This document shows, piece after piece, positions 34,478-43,796 of a stretch of DNA of 64,000 bases. The DNA lies in the IMG/VR virus record IMGVR_UViG_3300007734_000760, positions 95,935 to 159,934 of that record; one strand, given 5' to 3'. The notes under the pieces are model-generated. The model worked only from the letters and a program-made list of their open reading frames with translations. It searched no databases and was not told the DNA's origin. The stretch is from a virus. A program made the position numbers and the translations under genes. Position 1 is the first letter of the stretch. Every line of letters begins with the position of its first letter.

Positions 34478-36334
34478 TTATAATGATACTACACGTCCGT
34501 TAATATCTTGATTTAAATTTTTTACTTCAAATATAGAAGGATCTAATGAAGGATAAACTACATTATTATAAGTAGCTCCTTTAATATCATATCCATATTG
34601 AGAATATCCTAAACTTTCTCCAGCTTTATTAACAATTTCTACTACTTGAACGGTTTGAACACCTTCTACTTTATCTAATAAAACGTATATATCTCTTAAA
34701 ATAATAGGTTGATTTATTTGCCATTTATCTATAGAAAAATAACTTTGTAAAGCAACAATACAATTATTAAGAACATCATTATTATTATAATCAGGTAATA
34801 CTATTATATCAAAGTTAACACCTATATTAATAATAAAAGCATCTTTAATTTTAATAGTATCTCCTATTACTCTATATTGAGATAAATAAGTTGATAAATT
34901 TTGTTTTAATGTTACTGAGGCGTTGTTTAGGTTTTTATTTATATTATATGTTAAGACATATAAATCAAGTATAGACGGAATTTCTCCTATACCTATATTT
35001 GTAAGTTTAGCAGATTCAACATGTATTTTAGTAATTACTCCAAATCTAGAAGGCATGCTTAAAGCTCTAATCATGTAGTCATCTTGAGTAACAGTTCTTA
35101 ATTGCGTACTATAATTAGAAATAGTATTTTGTCTTATTTCTTCTAATGTATCTCCATCTCCTCCTCCATCAGCTGCTTCTAAATTATTCACTGCTAATGA
35201 ATTACGAATGGTTTGTGCAGTTACAGAATTTAAATTGCTGTTTAAAAATTTAATAGTTCCAGTAATTTGAGTTAAAGTATTTGAAGGGGCATTAGATGTA
35301 GCTCCTCCTCCTGTTAGATATCTTACTGTTAAAGTAGTATTTGAAGGAGCAATACCGTATGTGTTTGTAAAAATAAAATTAGTAGGACTATAAGCACTAG
35401 TTAATTTACTTTGTCCAAACGGAAGTCCTAATCCTACATTATCAGAATTAGGAATTATATTTTCATCAACATCGTTAGTTGTTCCAGCTCCAAATTGTAA
35501 TTGAAGTGAACCAGTATTTATAAATCTAGTTACAAATCGTCTTTGTACTTTTTTTAATTTTAATAAATATGGAGCGTCACCAACATTTTGATAATTATTA
35601 GGATCATTAGGATTTGTATTTTTTAAAGAATCATAAATAACATCTTGTGCTAAATGATCTACTTGATACCATTCATTACCTTCACTGTCTATTATATCTA
35701 ATACATCTATGATTTTTGAATTATTAATATTAACAGTTGAAAATTTTAATGGATTACCAAATGAAAATGTAGTAGTATTAATAGCTGCAGATATTGCTTT
35801 TACTTCTTTTTTTAATAAATAAAGCGTTGGGTTACCAGATGATATTTGATACACTGTTACTTCAGTAGGATCAGTAGAACTAGAAATTGAAAAATCTACT
35901 TCATCTTGAGTTATAAACGGAGCACCTCCTACAAAAGTAGAAGATACAGATGCATTTCTATTTATTTTTAAAGAATAATCAAAATCAGGAATATATGTAC
36001 TACCACTTAATTTTGATGGTAATAATTGATAAACTGATAACATTGAAGAAGCTACTCCTGTTACTTTTGGAGTATAATTAAACATGTAAGCTAATTCAAA
36101 TATATTATTTGATTGTCGAGCATATTGTAAATAGGTTTCTTGTACTTGATTATCTAAATAAAACGATAAAATATCACCAACGTATGCTGACATTTCCATA
36201 ACCATCATGCCTGGTGAAGCAGGACTAAAATCATTATAAGTAGTAGGAAAATACGTTTTAGTATAGTCTATTAAACTTGTTTTAAATGAATTAAAGTCTC
36301 TATTTAAGTATTTTATGTCTTTTTTATCAGCCAT
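34478..36334 (-). CDS. Baseplate wedge protein, T4 gp6-like (baseplate J family)
   Basis: A 618-residue protein starting MADKKDIKYLNRDFNSFKTS. The block FSPASPGMMVMEMSAYVGDI followed by LSFYLDNQVQETYLQYARQ (about 40-80) is the hallmark of gp6/gpJ wedge proteins. The C-terminal half has DDYMIRALSMPSRFGVITKI, the typical conserved core. T4 gp6 is 660 residues, so length fits. It builds the wedge ring with gp25, encoded just upstream with no gap (36335). Confidence 0.9.
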   Translation of the reverse strand: MADKKDIKYLNRDFNSFKTSLIDYTKTYFPTTYNDFSPASPGMMVMEMSAYVGDILSFYLDNQVQETYLQYARQSNNIFELAYMFNYTPKVTGVASSMLSVYQLLPSKLSGSTYIPDFDYSLKINRNASVSSTFVGGAPFITQDEVDFSISSSTDPTEVTVYQISSGNPTLYLLKKEVKAISAAINTTTFSFGNPLKFSTVNINNSKIIDVLDIIDSEGNEWYQVDHLAQDVIYDSLKNTNPNDPNNYQNVGDAPYLLKLKKVQRRFVTRFINTGSLQLQFGAGTTNDVDENIIPNSDNVGLGLPFGQSKLTSAYSPTNFIFTNTYGIAPSNTTLTVRYLTGGGATSNAPSNTLTQITGTIKFLNSNLNSVTAQTIRNSLAVNNLEAADGGGDGDTLEEIRQNTISNYSTQLRTVTQDDYMIRALSMPSRFGVITKIHVESAKLTNIGIGEIPSILDLYVLTYNINKNLNNASVTLKQNLSTYLSQYRVIGDTIKIKDAFIINIGVNFDIIVLPDYNNNDVLNNCIVALQSYFSIDKWQINQPIILRDIYVLLDKVEGVQTVQVVEIVNKAGESLGYSQYGYDIKGATYNNVVYPSLDPSIFEVKNLNQDINGRVVSL

Positions 36335-36739
36335 TTATAGTGTAATTTCTAGTTTATCAGATATATTAGTATAGGGTATGCTATAATTTAAAGATATATT
36401 TACAATATTAGTATCTTGAAATTGGGTTACTTCTAAATTATTTACTTCTATGTTAGGAAAGTATTGATTAATTTTTGTTTGAATATCATCTTTTAAAAAT
36501 GCTAAAGAATCATTATTTATTTGTTCAAATATAAATGCTTTTATGTTAGCTCCAAAATCATTATTTAAATATCTTTCATTTTTATTAGTTAAAAAATAAT
36601 TAATTAAATTAGCTTTTATAGCATCTTTAGTTAAATATGTAGAGTTAAATACCGCACTGCCATTAAAGGGAATATTAATTCCAATAGCTGTACTAGGTTT
36701 AGTATCTAAAGGAAATATTTTTCTTTCATTAAAAGCCAT
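36335..36739 (-). CDS. Baseplate wedge protein, T4 gp25-like
   Basis: A 134-residue protein, near T4 gp25's 132. Visible features: SAVFNSTYLTKDAIKANLIN, then YFLTNKNERYLNNDFGANIK and a final beta segment NLEVTQFQDTNIVNISLNYS. This is the gp25/lysozyme-like baseplate fold common to contractile tails. It joins directly to the gp6-like gene, the same order as in other contractile systems. Confidence 0.88.
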   Translation of the reverse strand: MAFNERKIFPLDTKPSTAIGINIPFNGSAVFNSTYLTKDAIKANLINYFLTNKNERYLNNDFGANIKAFIFEQINNDSLAFLKDDIQTKINQYFPNIEVNNLEVTQFQDTNIVNISLNYSIPYTNISDKLEITL

Positions 36740-37095
36740 TATTTTTTAATTAAATTCATTATTTGATCTAATCCTAATTGTCCTTCAGGTAAAGAACCAT
36801 TAACTGGATCTACTGGGCCTGTTACTTTAAAATTACCATCAAAACCCGATTTAGGTCCTTGTGATATTTCACCTAGTATATCCATATATGCTTTTTTAGT
36901 ATCTATATTTGATTTAACTGGTGATTGGGATTGGTGAGGAATCATATTAGTATTAAAATTTAACGTCTTATTATCGGATTCAGTAATAGACTGTTTGTTT
37001 CCGCGAATTGCTTCTAATAAAACTTCTTTTAATTCTTCTTGGATTGCTTCCTTTACAGCTTCTTTAATTAAATTTTTTAAAATGTCGGTTTTCAT
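36739..37095 (-). CDS. Leader-peptide protein within the baseplate operon
   Basis: A 118-residue protein beginning MKTDILKNLIKEAVKEAIQE, an extended amphipathic helix that continues ELKEVLLEAIRG. The rest is disordered, with Pro/Gly (GEISQGPKSGFDGNFKVTGP). It overlaps gp25 by one base. Position among tail genes is odd for a head-targeted protein, so the helix may serve another assembly role here. Confidence 0.6.
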   Translation of the reverse strand: MKTDILKNLIKEAVKEAIQEELKEVLLEAIRGNKQSITESDNKTLNFNTNMIPHQSQSPVKSNIDTKKAYMDILGEISQGPKSGFDGNFKVTGPVDPVNGSLPEGQLGLDQIMNLIKK

Positions 37096-37115
37096 CTGTT
37101 ATAAATATTATATTT

Positions 37116-38006
37116 TTATAGTTTTAAATCATCTCTATCAATTACATATATAAGTTCTTTTATTAATACTTGAGGAGACGCGGTAAATGAAGATTCACTT
37201 TGTAATACTATTACACCTGCTGGAGTTTTAGCAACAGCGTATTGTTTTGGAAAGCGAGTTTTATTTGTATTATCTGTTAATATTTCAAATTTAAATCCTT
37301 TATATGAATTTATAGGAGTTGGTTTTTCATTTTGTAAAGCATTAATTAATGGAGAATTTTGTATATTTGTTAAATTAGTAAATGTAAATCTATCTATAGG
37401 TACACCAGTATCACTTATTAAAGTATTAGCTTTAATATTTAAATTATTAAGAGCACCGTTTTGAGGATTATCAGGGACATTGTTTAAATCATTTAAATCA
37501 GTTGTGTTTGCTTCATTTATAAATTCTGCAGCGCAATCTTCTATTTTAGCATCTAATTGACTTAATAATACTAATATTTCATCTATAACTTCTACTATAA
37601 AATCTTTAATAGCGGAAAAAGCACTTACATTAGAAGAAAGAAAAGTTACTGTTTCTTTTGATATTGCTAATACATCACCATACACAATAGGAACACTCAT
37701 AGGAACACCTACTCCACCAATAGCTGTAGGAATAGGAATTAATTTTAAAATACTAATAGTAGTATCTAAAATAGGTAAAGTTTCATTTAAAGGTTTTATT
37801 ACTGTATTTACTTTGTTTATTTCATCTCTCATTTGAGTTAGTAGTTCTACTATTTCATTTCTAATTTTTATTATTCTTTCTAATTCAGATGGTATAGGAC
37901 ATCCTCTTTCAAATTTTTTAAGTAAATCTAATATTTGATTTATTATCAAAGATTTATTAGATACTATTAATTTTATAACAGATATTGCAAGTTGCGGTAA
38001 ACCCAT
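37116..38006 (-). CDS. Baseplate-associated structural protein
   Basis: A 296-residue protein with two long helical stretches (QLAISVIKLIVSNKSLIINQ; FIVEVIDEILVLLSQLDAKI) and a conserved-looking GVGVPMSVPIVYGDVLAI near the middle. The C-terminus forms a compact domain ending QVLIKELIYVIDRDDLKL. It lies between the hub protein (gap of 1 nt) and the 36739 gene. I do not recognise a family; tail-hub association is by context. Confidence 0.6.
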   Translation of the reverse strand: MGLPQLAISVIKLIVSNKSLIINQILDLLKKFERGCPIPSELERIIKIRNEIVELLTQMRDEINKVNTVIKPLNETLPILDTTISILKLIPIPTAIGGVGVPMSVPIVYGDVLAISKETVTFLSSNVSAFSAIKDFIVEVIDEILVLLSQLDAKIEDCAAEFINEANTTDLNDLNNVPDNPQNGALNNLNIKANTLISDTGVPIDRFTFTNLTNIQNSPLINALQNEKPTPINSYKGFKFEILTDNTNKTRFPKQYAVAKTPAGVIVLQSESSFTASPQVLIKELIYVIDRDDLKL

Positions 38007-38007
38007 A

Positions 38008-39246
38008 TTAATCTAAAAAAACAGTTTTTGATGTTAAATTACCATTATTTTTAATCTCAGCTTTTAATGCTGTTAATTCCATCTCGGCATTAGCTGCAGC
38101 AGCATTTACCGCCGCGTATGGAGCAGCAGGAAGTATTTCAATTAATGATGATAAAGCTTTAGCTATTTTTATTGTTTGTGTTAATATTCTGTCTAAAGCA
38201 TCTAATGTTTGTATTCCTCGTAGTGCGGGTTGACTAGCTGTTTTACTTCCTAATTGAATTTTTTCAGCACTAACTATAAAATTAGATTCAGTATCAAAAT
38301 TAAATCCCTTAACTGAGTTAAATCCTATTGTTAAAAAAGAATTTAATAATATATGATCTTTATTTGAATTAATTAATATACGATTAGCATTTAATATTAC
38401 TTGACTTCCAATGTATTGATTTAGTTTATCTGGAGCGCCAGTTTTATAACTTTTAGTTAAAAACTGAGCCGGAACGATTGGAATTTTTTGATTACTAGTA
38501 AGATAAATAGAAGATAAATCTTTATTTATATCTTCAGAAATAGGAATGTATCCTTCTTTTGATGAGTCTTCAGGTTGACCATTACTAATTATAGTAATTG
38601 GACTGCCATTTTCTCCAACATTAGACCAAGAATTTAATGGTGATTTAAATGTATTTCCTAAACGAATTGAGTTACTCCATCTTCCTTCTAAAATAAGATC
38701 ACCAGGAAATGGCCATAATGGATGTATGTTTCCTCGTTCTATAACTCCTGCTCCTAAATTAATGTTAGGTTGTTGAGAAGTTTCTTTATTAGTACTTCCT
38801 AAAGAAGATACTTTATAATTTTTATTTGTAGCGGATACTATAGGGACAGCATTGTGGTGAGGTGTATTCCACATATTAATAGCATTACTATAATAATGTT
38901 TTTTTGTTGGTTTTTTATCATCATCAAGTATACTTGTGTCATAAGTAGTAAAAATTTGAACTAATTCATTAACTAAAGGATATATTTTGATATTTGAGTT
39001 TAAAGGAGAAGCATTATTTATAGTAGAAGGTTTATTAATGTCTTCAAAAAATATAGTTCCTATTGTACTCCATTCACCTCTTTCAATAAAATAAGGATGT
39101 TTATCTGTTAAAACAATATCTGTTACTTTACCTACAATTTTATCATTATTACTTTCTAATTTATTATTAAATGATATATTGCTTAGTGATTCTAAATTTT
39201 TATTTAAAGATGCATTTAGTCCACCAAATCCTACTTTATTACTCAT
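38008..39246 (-). CDS. Baseplate hub/spike protein with OB-fold (gp5/VgrG-like)
   Basis: A 412-residue protein. After a short N-terminus, DKIVGKVTDIVLTDKHPYFI then GTIFFEDINKPS and YPLVNELVQIFTTYD (about 34-110) fit the OB-fold opening of phage hub proteins. The middle (FPGDLILEGRWSNSIRLGNT) and following strands may form the central spike. The C-terminal 70 residues are helical. Function is inferred: sits at the centre of the baseplate and pierces the membrane. No lysozyme motif is visible. Confidence 0.75.
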   Translation of the reverse strand: MSNKVGFGGLNASLNKNLESLSNISFNNKLESNNDKIVGKVTDIVLTDKHPYFIERGEWSTIGTIFFEDINKPSTINNASPLNSNIKIYPLVNELVQIFTTYDTSILDDDKKPTKKHYYSNAINMWNTPHHNAVPIVSATNKNYKVSSLGSTNKETSQQPNINLGAGVIERGNIHPLWPFPGDLILEGRWSNSIRLGNTFKSPLNSWSNVGENGSPITIISNGQPEDSSKEGYIPISEDINKDLSSIYLTSNQKIPIVPAQFLTKSYKTGAPDKLNQYIGSQVILNANRILINSNKDHILLNSFLTIGFNSVKGFNFDTESNFIVSAEKIQLGSKTASQPALRGIQTLDALDRILTQTIKIAKALSSLIEILPAAPYAAVNAAAANAEMELTALKAEIKNNGNLTSKTVFLD

Positions 39247-39580
39247 TTTTCTTTAATTTATCTATACTAGATAGTAATTGACTTTTTTCTGCTTCTGAAA
39301 TAGTAAATGGGTTGTCTCCATTATTTGTAGAAGAGTTTTGCATTCTTTGAATTATAGTTGCTAATTTAACTAACTGTTCGTCGTTTTTAACCCCAATTTC
39401 AAGGTATTCTTTAATTAAAGGAACAATTAATGTAGCATCGCCTATATCGCCTATCATAGGTTTTAATTCATTGATTAAGGCTGATATTTGTGTTTCTTTT
39501 TTCTTTTGATTATCGTAAATTTCTCCTAATAAGTCAGAAAATTTCTTTTTACCAAATATTATTTTATCTAAATCACTCAT
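39239..39580 (-). CDS. Helical structural protein
   Basis: A 113-residue helical, charged protein starting MSDLDKIIFGKKKFSDLLGE, with YDNQKKKETQISALINELKP. No catalytic motif. It overlaps the hub gene by 8 nt, so the two are coupled. A chaperone or linker for the hub is possible. Preceded by ATATTTATTATTATATG, a late-type promoter form. Confidence 0.6.
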   Translation of the reverse strand: MSDLDKIIFGKKKFSDLLGEIYDNQKKKETQISALINELKPMIGDIGDATLIVPLIKEYLEIGVKNDEQLVKLATIIQRMQNSSTNNGDNPFTISEAEKSQLLSSIDKLKKNE

Positions 39581-39601
39581 ATAATAATAAATATATATAT
39601 G

Positions 39602-40312
39602 TTAGAATTTTACATATCCGTATTCTAAATAAAAAAGATAATTAGTTTTAAATATATCATTTAATTTATTAGATATTTTAGTTATGCGGGGAGTTTTAAC
39701 ATTTATAATTTCTCGTATATAAATATATAATGCTTTTTTATTAAATATTGTTAATTGATCTCGTTTTCTAAATAATTCAAGTATAGCATCTGCTATTTTA
39801 GCTTCTTCTTCTTTAGTAAATAAAGTAAATATATTATTAGTACAATATTCAACATATAAATCTACAAACAATGATAATTTATCATTGTAAGGTAATTTAT
39901 CATTAGGTAAGTGATTTTCCTCTATAACATATGGTTCAATAAGATCATCATTTAAAGCAGTAATAGGAATAGATATTACTTTCTTTTTATAATTTTTTTC
40001 ATTATATAAAATTAACCAACGTTTAACTATAGTTCCAAAATATGAAAATGCCTTAGCTCCTCTAGTTGAATCAAATAAATGAATTTTACTTAATAAGAAA
40101 GTTATGATTTCATGTTGTAAATCCTCTATATTTTCTACTTCAGTATGATAGAATTTAAAAGTATGAATTATATTTTGAGTTAATTTAAAAAAAGCATAAT
40201 GAATTTCTTCACCATATATTTTATTTTTTAAAGCAAAATCGTTTGTGCTGTTGTATCTTACAATAGCATCTTCAGTTGCTTGGGTAAAATAATTTTTATT
40301 AGGAGGAGCCAT
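39602..40312 (-). CDS. Late-transcription sigma factor, T4 gp55-like
   Basis: A 236-residue protein. The region EDLQHEIITFLLSKIHLFDS followed by GAKAFSYFGTIVKRWLI (about 62-98) matches sigma region 2 as seen in gp55-type factors (a sequence of hydrophobic helix, then (A/F)xYFxxIxxrwl). gp55 directs RNA polymerase to late promoters that have only a -10 element; the ATATTTATAA motifs before structural genes are candidates. T4 gp55 is 185 residues, so this form has a longer C-terminus. It overlaps the next gene by 1 nt. Confidence 0.75.
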   Translation of the reverse strand: MAPPNKNYFTQATEDAIVRYNSTNDFALKNKIYGEEIHYAFFKLTQNIIHTFKFYHTEVENIEDLQHEIITFLLSKIHLFDSTRGAKAFSYFGTIVKRWLILYNEKNYKKKVISIPITALNDDLIEPYVIEENHLPNDKLPYNDKLSLFVDLYVEYCTNNIFTLFTKEEEAKIADAILELFRKRDQLTIFNKKALYIYIREIINVKTPRITKISNKLNDIFKTNYLFYLEYGYVKF

Positions 40313-40581
40313 TATTTTTTTAATTTAAAGTCGTTTAGTTGATTTTGTAAATATTTTATTTGATCAAAGAAAAATCCTACTTCATCATCACTTTTAAATG
40401 TTTCTTTAGCATCTATTTCTTTTAATTTTTTATCTGAAAAATCAATTACGTTAGATATATTTTCCATATAGTTTTTACAAAACTCAATTGTATCTTCTTG
40501 ACTTTCATTTTTCTTAAGTAAATTATAAGTTGTATAACTTAATATTACTATTAGTATTAACATTATAATAGTTATTATCAT
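40312..40581 (-). CDS. Small membrane-anchored phage protein
   Basis: An 89-residue protein with an N-terminal membrane segment (MIITIIMLILIVILSYTTYN) and a charged cytoplasmic or periplasmic tail that ends KSDDEVGFFFDQIKYLQNQL. The FxSDDEVGFFF motif occurs in short proteins near sigma or terminase genes of T4-like phages, by my recollection. Function unknown. It shares an operon with the sigma factor. Confidence 0.6.
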   Translation of the reverse strand: MIITIIMLILIVILSYTTYNLLKKNESQEDTIEFCKNYMENISNVIDFSDKKLKEIDAKETFKSDDEVGFFFDQIKYLQNQLNDFKLKK

Positions 40582-40591
40582 ATTTTATTGA

Positions 40592-40624
40592 ATAGAAAAG
40601 GTTGTGGCTTTATTAACCACAACC
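40592..40624 (-). terminator. Rho-independent terminator
   Basis: Minus strand GGTTGTGG-TTAATAAAG-CCACAACC followed by TTTTCTATT. It ends the HD-hydrolase transcript just before the sigma-factor operon. Confidence 0.75.
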
Positions 40625-40643
40625 CTTATTAGTTTTTAATTAG

Positions 40644-41429
40644 TTATTTAAAAAATCCGTCCATCACATTTTTTAATCCTTCACTTTTAACACTAGCTAA
40701 TGCTTTTGTTTTAATTGGGACTTTTTTAGTTGTCGGCTTTTCATTTAATGTAATATTTGTATTTTGGGAAGACAAGTTACTTTTAAATTTAGGTAAATAT
40801 TCTCTTTCCCATTCAATTCTAGCAGCCATTAAATCGGCTTGATGAACAATAAATATTAATGAAGTACGTGGTTTAGTTTCTGGCGACCAAGATAATAAAT
40901 AAGGCTTATTAGCATCATCATATAAACCATCATGTAATTTAATAGTTAAAAATTCATTTTTAGTATAATTAATACCATGCTGATTTAATAAATAAAGACC
41001 ACGATCTGGAACTGACATGTATTCTAATTTAGTGTTAAAAGTATAATCTTCACCTAATTTATCTTTACGCCACTGATCTGTTTGTGGAATATATGATTCA
41101 TTTTCTGAATCACCCATTTTACCTAAATCATGATTCATAGCTGAAAATACTAATTCTTCAATAGTATACGTTTCACCTACTCCAAATTTAGACCATACTG
41201 AATTAATTTCTAAAGCAGCAGCAATAACTCGGTTAACATGTTCAACATATCCGCCTGGAAATGCATTATGGTATTCTTTTTTATGTGAAGCAGGCATGAA
41301 CATAATACGTTCAGCATATTTATCGTAAAACTCTTTTAATTTTGATGCTCTAGGTTCTGAGATATAAGTATCAATATAATTGATAAATGTTACCCAATTT
41401 TCTTGAAGCTGTTCAGCTGTTAATTTCAT
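40644..41429 (-). CDS. HD-domain phosphohydrolase
   Basis: A 261-residue protein. His and Asp residues follow the HD pattern: HVNRVIAAALEIN, then MNHDLGKMGDSENESYIP (the HD pair, residues about 99-100), KLHDGLYDD, and VHQADLMAARIEWE. HD domains hydrolyse phosphate bonds, including nucleotides or cyclic dinucleotides. Substrate is not clear; in T4-like phages such genes are common near metabolic genes. It has a terminator after it and starts in an AAAAGTTATG context, so it is an independent unit. Confidence 0.8.
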   Translation of the reverse strand: MKLTAEQLQENWVTFINYIDTYISEPRASKLKEFYDKYAERIMFMPASHKKEYHNAFPGGYVEHVNRVIAAALEINSVWSKFGVGETYTIEELVFSAMNHDLGKMGDSENESYIPQTDQWRKDKLGEDYTFNTKLEYMSVPDRGLYLLNQHGINYTKNEFLTIKLHDGLYDDANKPYLLSWSPETKPRTSLIFIVHQADLMAARIEWEREYLPKFKSNLSSQNTNITLNEKPTTKKVPIKTKALASVKSEGLKNVMDGFFK

Positions 41430-41447
41430 AACTTTTATTTTTAAATA

Positions 41448-41642
41448 TTAAATTGAATTCATTTCATTACCTACAATAGGTTCGTTTTCAATGTACCCTT
41501 TGATTTGATCTAATTGTTCTCTGATATTGATTATTAGTTCAAATGCGCCTTCTCTATTTCCTTGATTTAAGGAAAAATTTAATTTACTTAAATTAGATTC
41601 AACACTGTCTAATTTTCTAAGCACTGGTTCTCTATGTTTCAT
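41448..41642 (-). CDS. Small helical protein
   Basis: A 64-residue charged helical protein (KHREPVLRKLDSVESNLSKL, GAFELIINIREQLDQIKGYI). No recognisable family. It lies between the HD hydrolase (18-nt gap) and a promoter at 41739-41767 that would give it a 97-nt purine-rich leader. Confidence 0.55.
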   Translation of the reverse strand: MKHREPVLRKLDSVESNLSKLNFSLNQGNREGAFELIINIREQLDQIKGYIENEPIVGNEMNSI

Positions 41643-41738
41643 ATGTTATTTTATTTGTTTATTTCTTATCCCCGTTATATTCATCCGTTTCTTTTTCCCG
41701 TTTCCTCTTATTCCCTTATTTCCTCAAAACCCGTAATA

Positions 41739-41767
41739 TAAATATATATTAAAAGGATCGACAAGCC
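41739..41767 (-). promoter_or_regulatory. Early-type promoter module with long purine-rich leader
   Basis: Minus strand TTTGGCTT, 16 nt, TATATTTA. The ATG of 41448..41642 is about 97 nt downstream. The leader is unusually purine-rich for the genome (GAGGAAATAAGGG, AAACGGGAAAAAG). It may be a regulated or structured 5' UTR. Confidence 0.6.
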
Positions 41768-41787
41768 AAATTTAAATTAAAAAAAGT

Positions 41788-43044
41788 TTAATCATATTTA
41801 ATTAACATGTTTTTTAAATTTTTATTATAAATGTCTTGATATTTTTTACCTTCCTGTTTATTTACCTTCCCAGCTAAAGCTATAACATTTAGGGTAGAAA
41901 TTTTATTTTTAGTTAATTTAAGTTTAGATGATACTTCTTTAGCTTTTAAATTCCATTCTGGTTTAGAATTAGTATTTTCATTTACTTTTTTAATAATAGT
42001 TGTAATTAATATTTTCCAATCATCTGATGATATTTTAGAAGATGATATGCCTGGAATAGGCACAGCTGTTACTTTTTTAATAGCTTCAGATTGAGTCAAA
42101 TATAATTCTTCTGTGTCTGCAGTTTTGATGTCATTTAAAAAATTTGTAAAAGCTATCATTAAAACAGTTAGTTTTGAAAGATATCCTGCTAATAATAATT
42201 TATATGAAGCTAAATCGGCACTCATCAAAAACCCAGCAGCTATTATATCACTATCTCTAGTTGATTTAGGAGGAAACTCGACTAAATTAGCTGCTTTTGC
42301 TAATTGAAAATTAGAATCCATATAAAATAATATTTCTTTATATAACTCTCCTTCACCAGATAAGCTTTCAAGAAAAAATCCATATATCCAATTCACCCAA
42401 TTTAAACTTTTACTATCTTCTAATAGTTTTTCTCTATCAGATAAAGGAATTACATTAATTTGAGTTATAATTATATTATAAAGTTTAAAAGCTTCTTTAC
42501 TTAACTTACTAAATTCAGAATTAATAGTTCCTCCTTTACCTGTTAACTTATTTATATTTTCTTCTTTTTCTTTAGATTGTTTAAAATTAGTAAAATTTTC
42601 ATACCGTATAATACTACCATCAGTGTAAATTAAAAGTTCATTTACAACTTCATCTATTAAATAATTTTCAATACCTTTATCATCTCCTTCAATTATATAT
42701 CCAAAATCACTAAAAGATTTAATACGTTTTTTTTGTGATACTATTTTATCTTTAAAACCACTATTAAACTTTATTAATTTTTCTTTTGTTTCTTTAGTAA
42801 CTTTAGTTACAGTATTAATAGGTACTTCATTTATTGCTACATTATGAAATGTAGATTTAGGAACAGGTAAAAGAGAATAAGGCAAATCTTTACTTTCAGG
42901 AAGATAAATGAAATCAATATTATAATATAAAAACGCTTTTACAAGCATATTATCTATTATAATAGGAGGAACTATGTCCTCTACAACAGTAGTAGTTACA
43001 GTTTTATCTTTTTCTTCTTTTCGTGTTTTTTGCCACTTCTTCAT
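41788..43044 (-). CDS. Hypothetical structural-type protein
   Basis: A 418-residue Lys/Ser-rich protein. N-terminal residues are charged; the block VKAFLYYNIDFIYLPESKDL is followed by mixed alpha/beta regions, and a helical stretch near 270-310 (KLLLAGYLSKLTVLMIAFTN). No catalytic motif or signal peptide seen. It overlaps the 43004 gene by 41 nt in a different frame. No family recognised. Confidence 0.6.
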   Translation of the reverse strand: MKKWQKTRKEEKDKTVTTTVVEDIVPPIIIDNMLVKAFLYYNIDFIYLPESKDLPYSLLPVPKSTFHNVAINEVPINTVTKVTKETKEKLIKFNSGFKDKIVSQKKRIKSFSDFGYIIEGDDKGIENYLIDEVVNELLIYTDGSIIRYENFTNFKQSKEKEENINKLTGKGGTINSEFSKLSKEAFKLYNIIITQINVIPLSDREKLLEDSKSLNWVNWIYGFFLESLSGEGELYKEILFYMDSNFQLAKAANLVEFPPKSTRDSDIIAAGFLMSADLASYKLLLAGYLSKLTVLMIAFTNFLNDIKTADTEELYLTQSEAIKKVTAVPIPGISSSKISSDDWKILITTIIKKVNENTNSKPEWNLKAKEVSSKLKLTKNKISTLNVIALAGKVNKQEGKKYQDIYNKNLKNMLIKYD

Positions 43045-43468
43045 TTAGTAAATTTATTTTATCTTTGATTTCTTTTAAAAAAGCACATTTTTCATATTCT
43101 TCTAATCGTTCAAAAAATAAAATTGAAGATGTTAAAGATTCTAATAATACATCATCTGCTTTTAATTTTAAACAATCTATGTGAAAAGAATTAGACAAAT
43201 TTATATTTTTAATATAATTCCAAGCTTTATTATAAATAATAACTTCACTTAACTTTTTAATATTTTCTATGTCAACATCTAAAGATGTTTTTTTAATATT
43301 TTTAGTCATATACTGAGTAAAAAATACATAGTTATTTATTACTTTATTAAAGTATCCAATCCAATATAATGGATGTTCTGAAAAGTCAACTAATAAAGAA
43401 AGATCATCTGTGTCTTTACTAACATTGCTTTTATCAAACGCGTCAAATATTTTATTTAAATTTATCAT
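43004..43468 (-). CDS. Hypothetical protein with UVR-like motif
   Basis: A 154-residue protein. Near the C-terminus (about 120-140) FFERLEEYEKCAFLKEIKDK resembles the UVR/UvrB-C interaction motif (LxxYExAAxLRDxI). The rest is helical with aromatic residues (LYWIGYFNKVINNYVFFTQY). The 41-nt overlap with the following gene is longer than others here. Role unknown. Confidence 0.55.
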   Translation of the reverse strand: MINLNKIFDAFDKSNVSKDTDDLSLLVDFSEHPLYWIGYFNKVINNYVFFTQYMTKNIKKTSLDVDIENIKKLSEVIIYNKAWNYIKNINLSNSFHIDCLKLKADDVLLESLTSSILFFERLEEYEKCAFLKEIKDKINLLNEEVAKNTKRRKR

Positions 43469-43472
43469 AATA

Positions 43473-43504
43473 GAGAAAAAGCTTCATATAATTAATATGA
43501 AGCT
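43473..43504 (-). terminator. Rho-independent terminator
   Basis: Minus strand AGCTTCATAT-TAATT-ATATGAAGCT followed by TTTTCTC. It ends the short lipoprotein transcript that runs from 43693. Confidence 0.7.
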
Positions 43505-43525
43505 ATAACTTAAATAAATTACTAA

Positions 43526-43693
43526 TTATTTATTAGTTGCATTAGTGTCTGTTTCAACAGGACATGGTAATGCACAACCATTAGTGTCAACAACTGATGT
43601 TGAATCTACATTAACTACAACTTCTGAAGGTGTAGTAGAACTGCATGACATAATTAATGCCGATACAATTAGGATTAAAATTGTGTTTTTCAT
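43526..43693 (-). CDS. Small lipoprotein
   Basis: 55 residues starting MKNTILILIVSALIMSCSST. The N-terminal Lys, hydrophobic core and IMSC lipobox predict a lipoprotein with Cys17 as the lipidated residue. The mature part is Thr/Val/Asp-rich with two more Cys. It could be an outer-membrane lysis component or superinfection-exclusion factor, which is a guess. A late-type motif ATATTTATAATC precedes the ATG. Shorter than 60 residues. Confidence 0.65.
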   Translation of the reverse strand: MKNTILILIVSALIMSCSSTTPSEVVVNVDSTSVVDTNGCALPCPVETDTNATNK

Positions 43694-43796
43694 GATTATA
43701 AATATATGATAATTTAATCATTTTCCAAATTTAAATTAAAAATTTAGTTAGGCTTTCAAAAAATTTTTACTTATATTTATAAAAAAATAAAAGGTT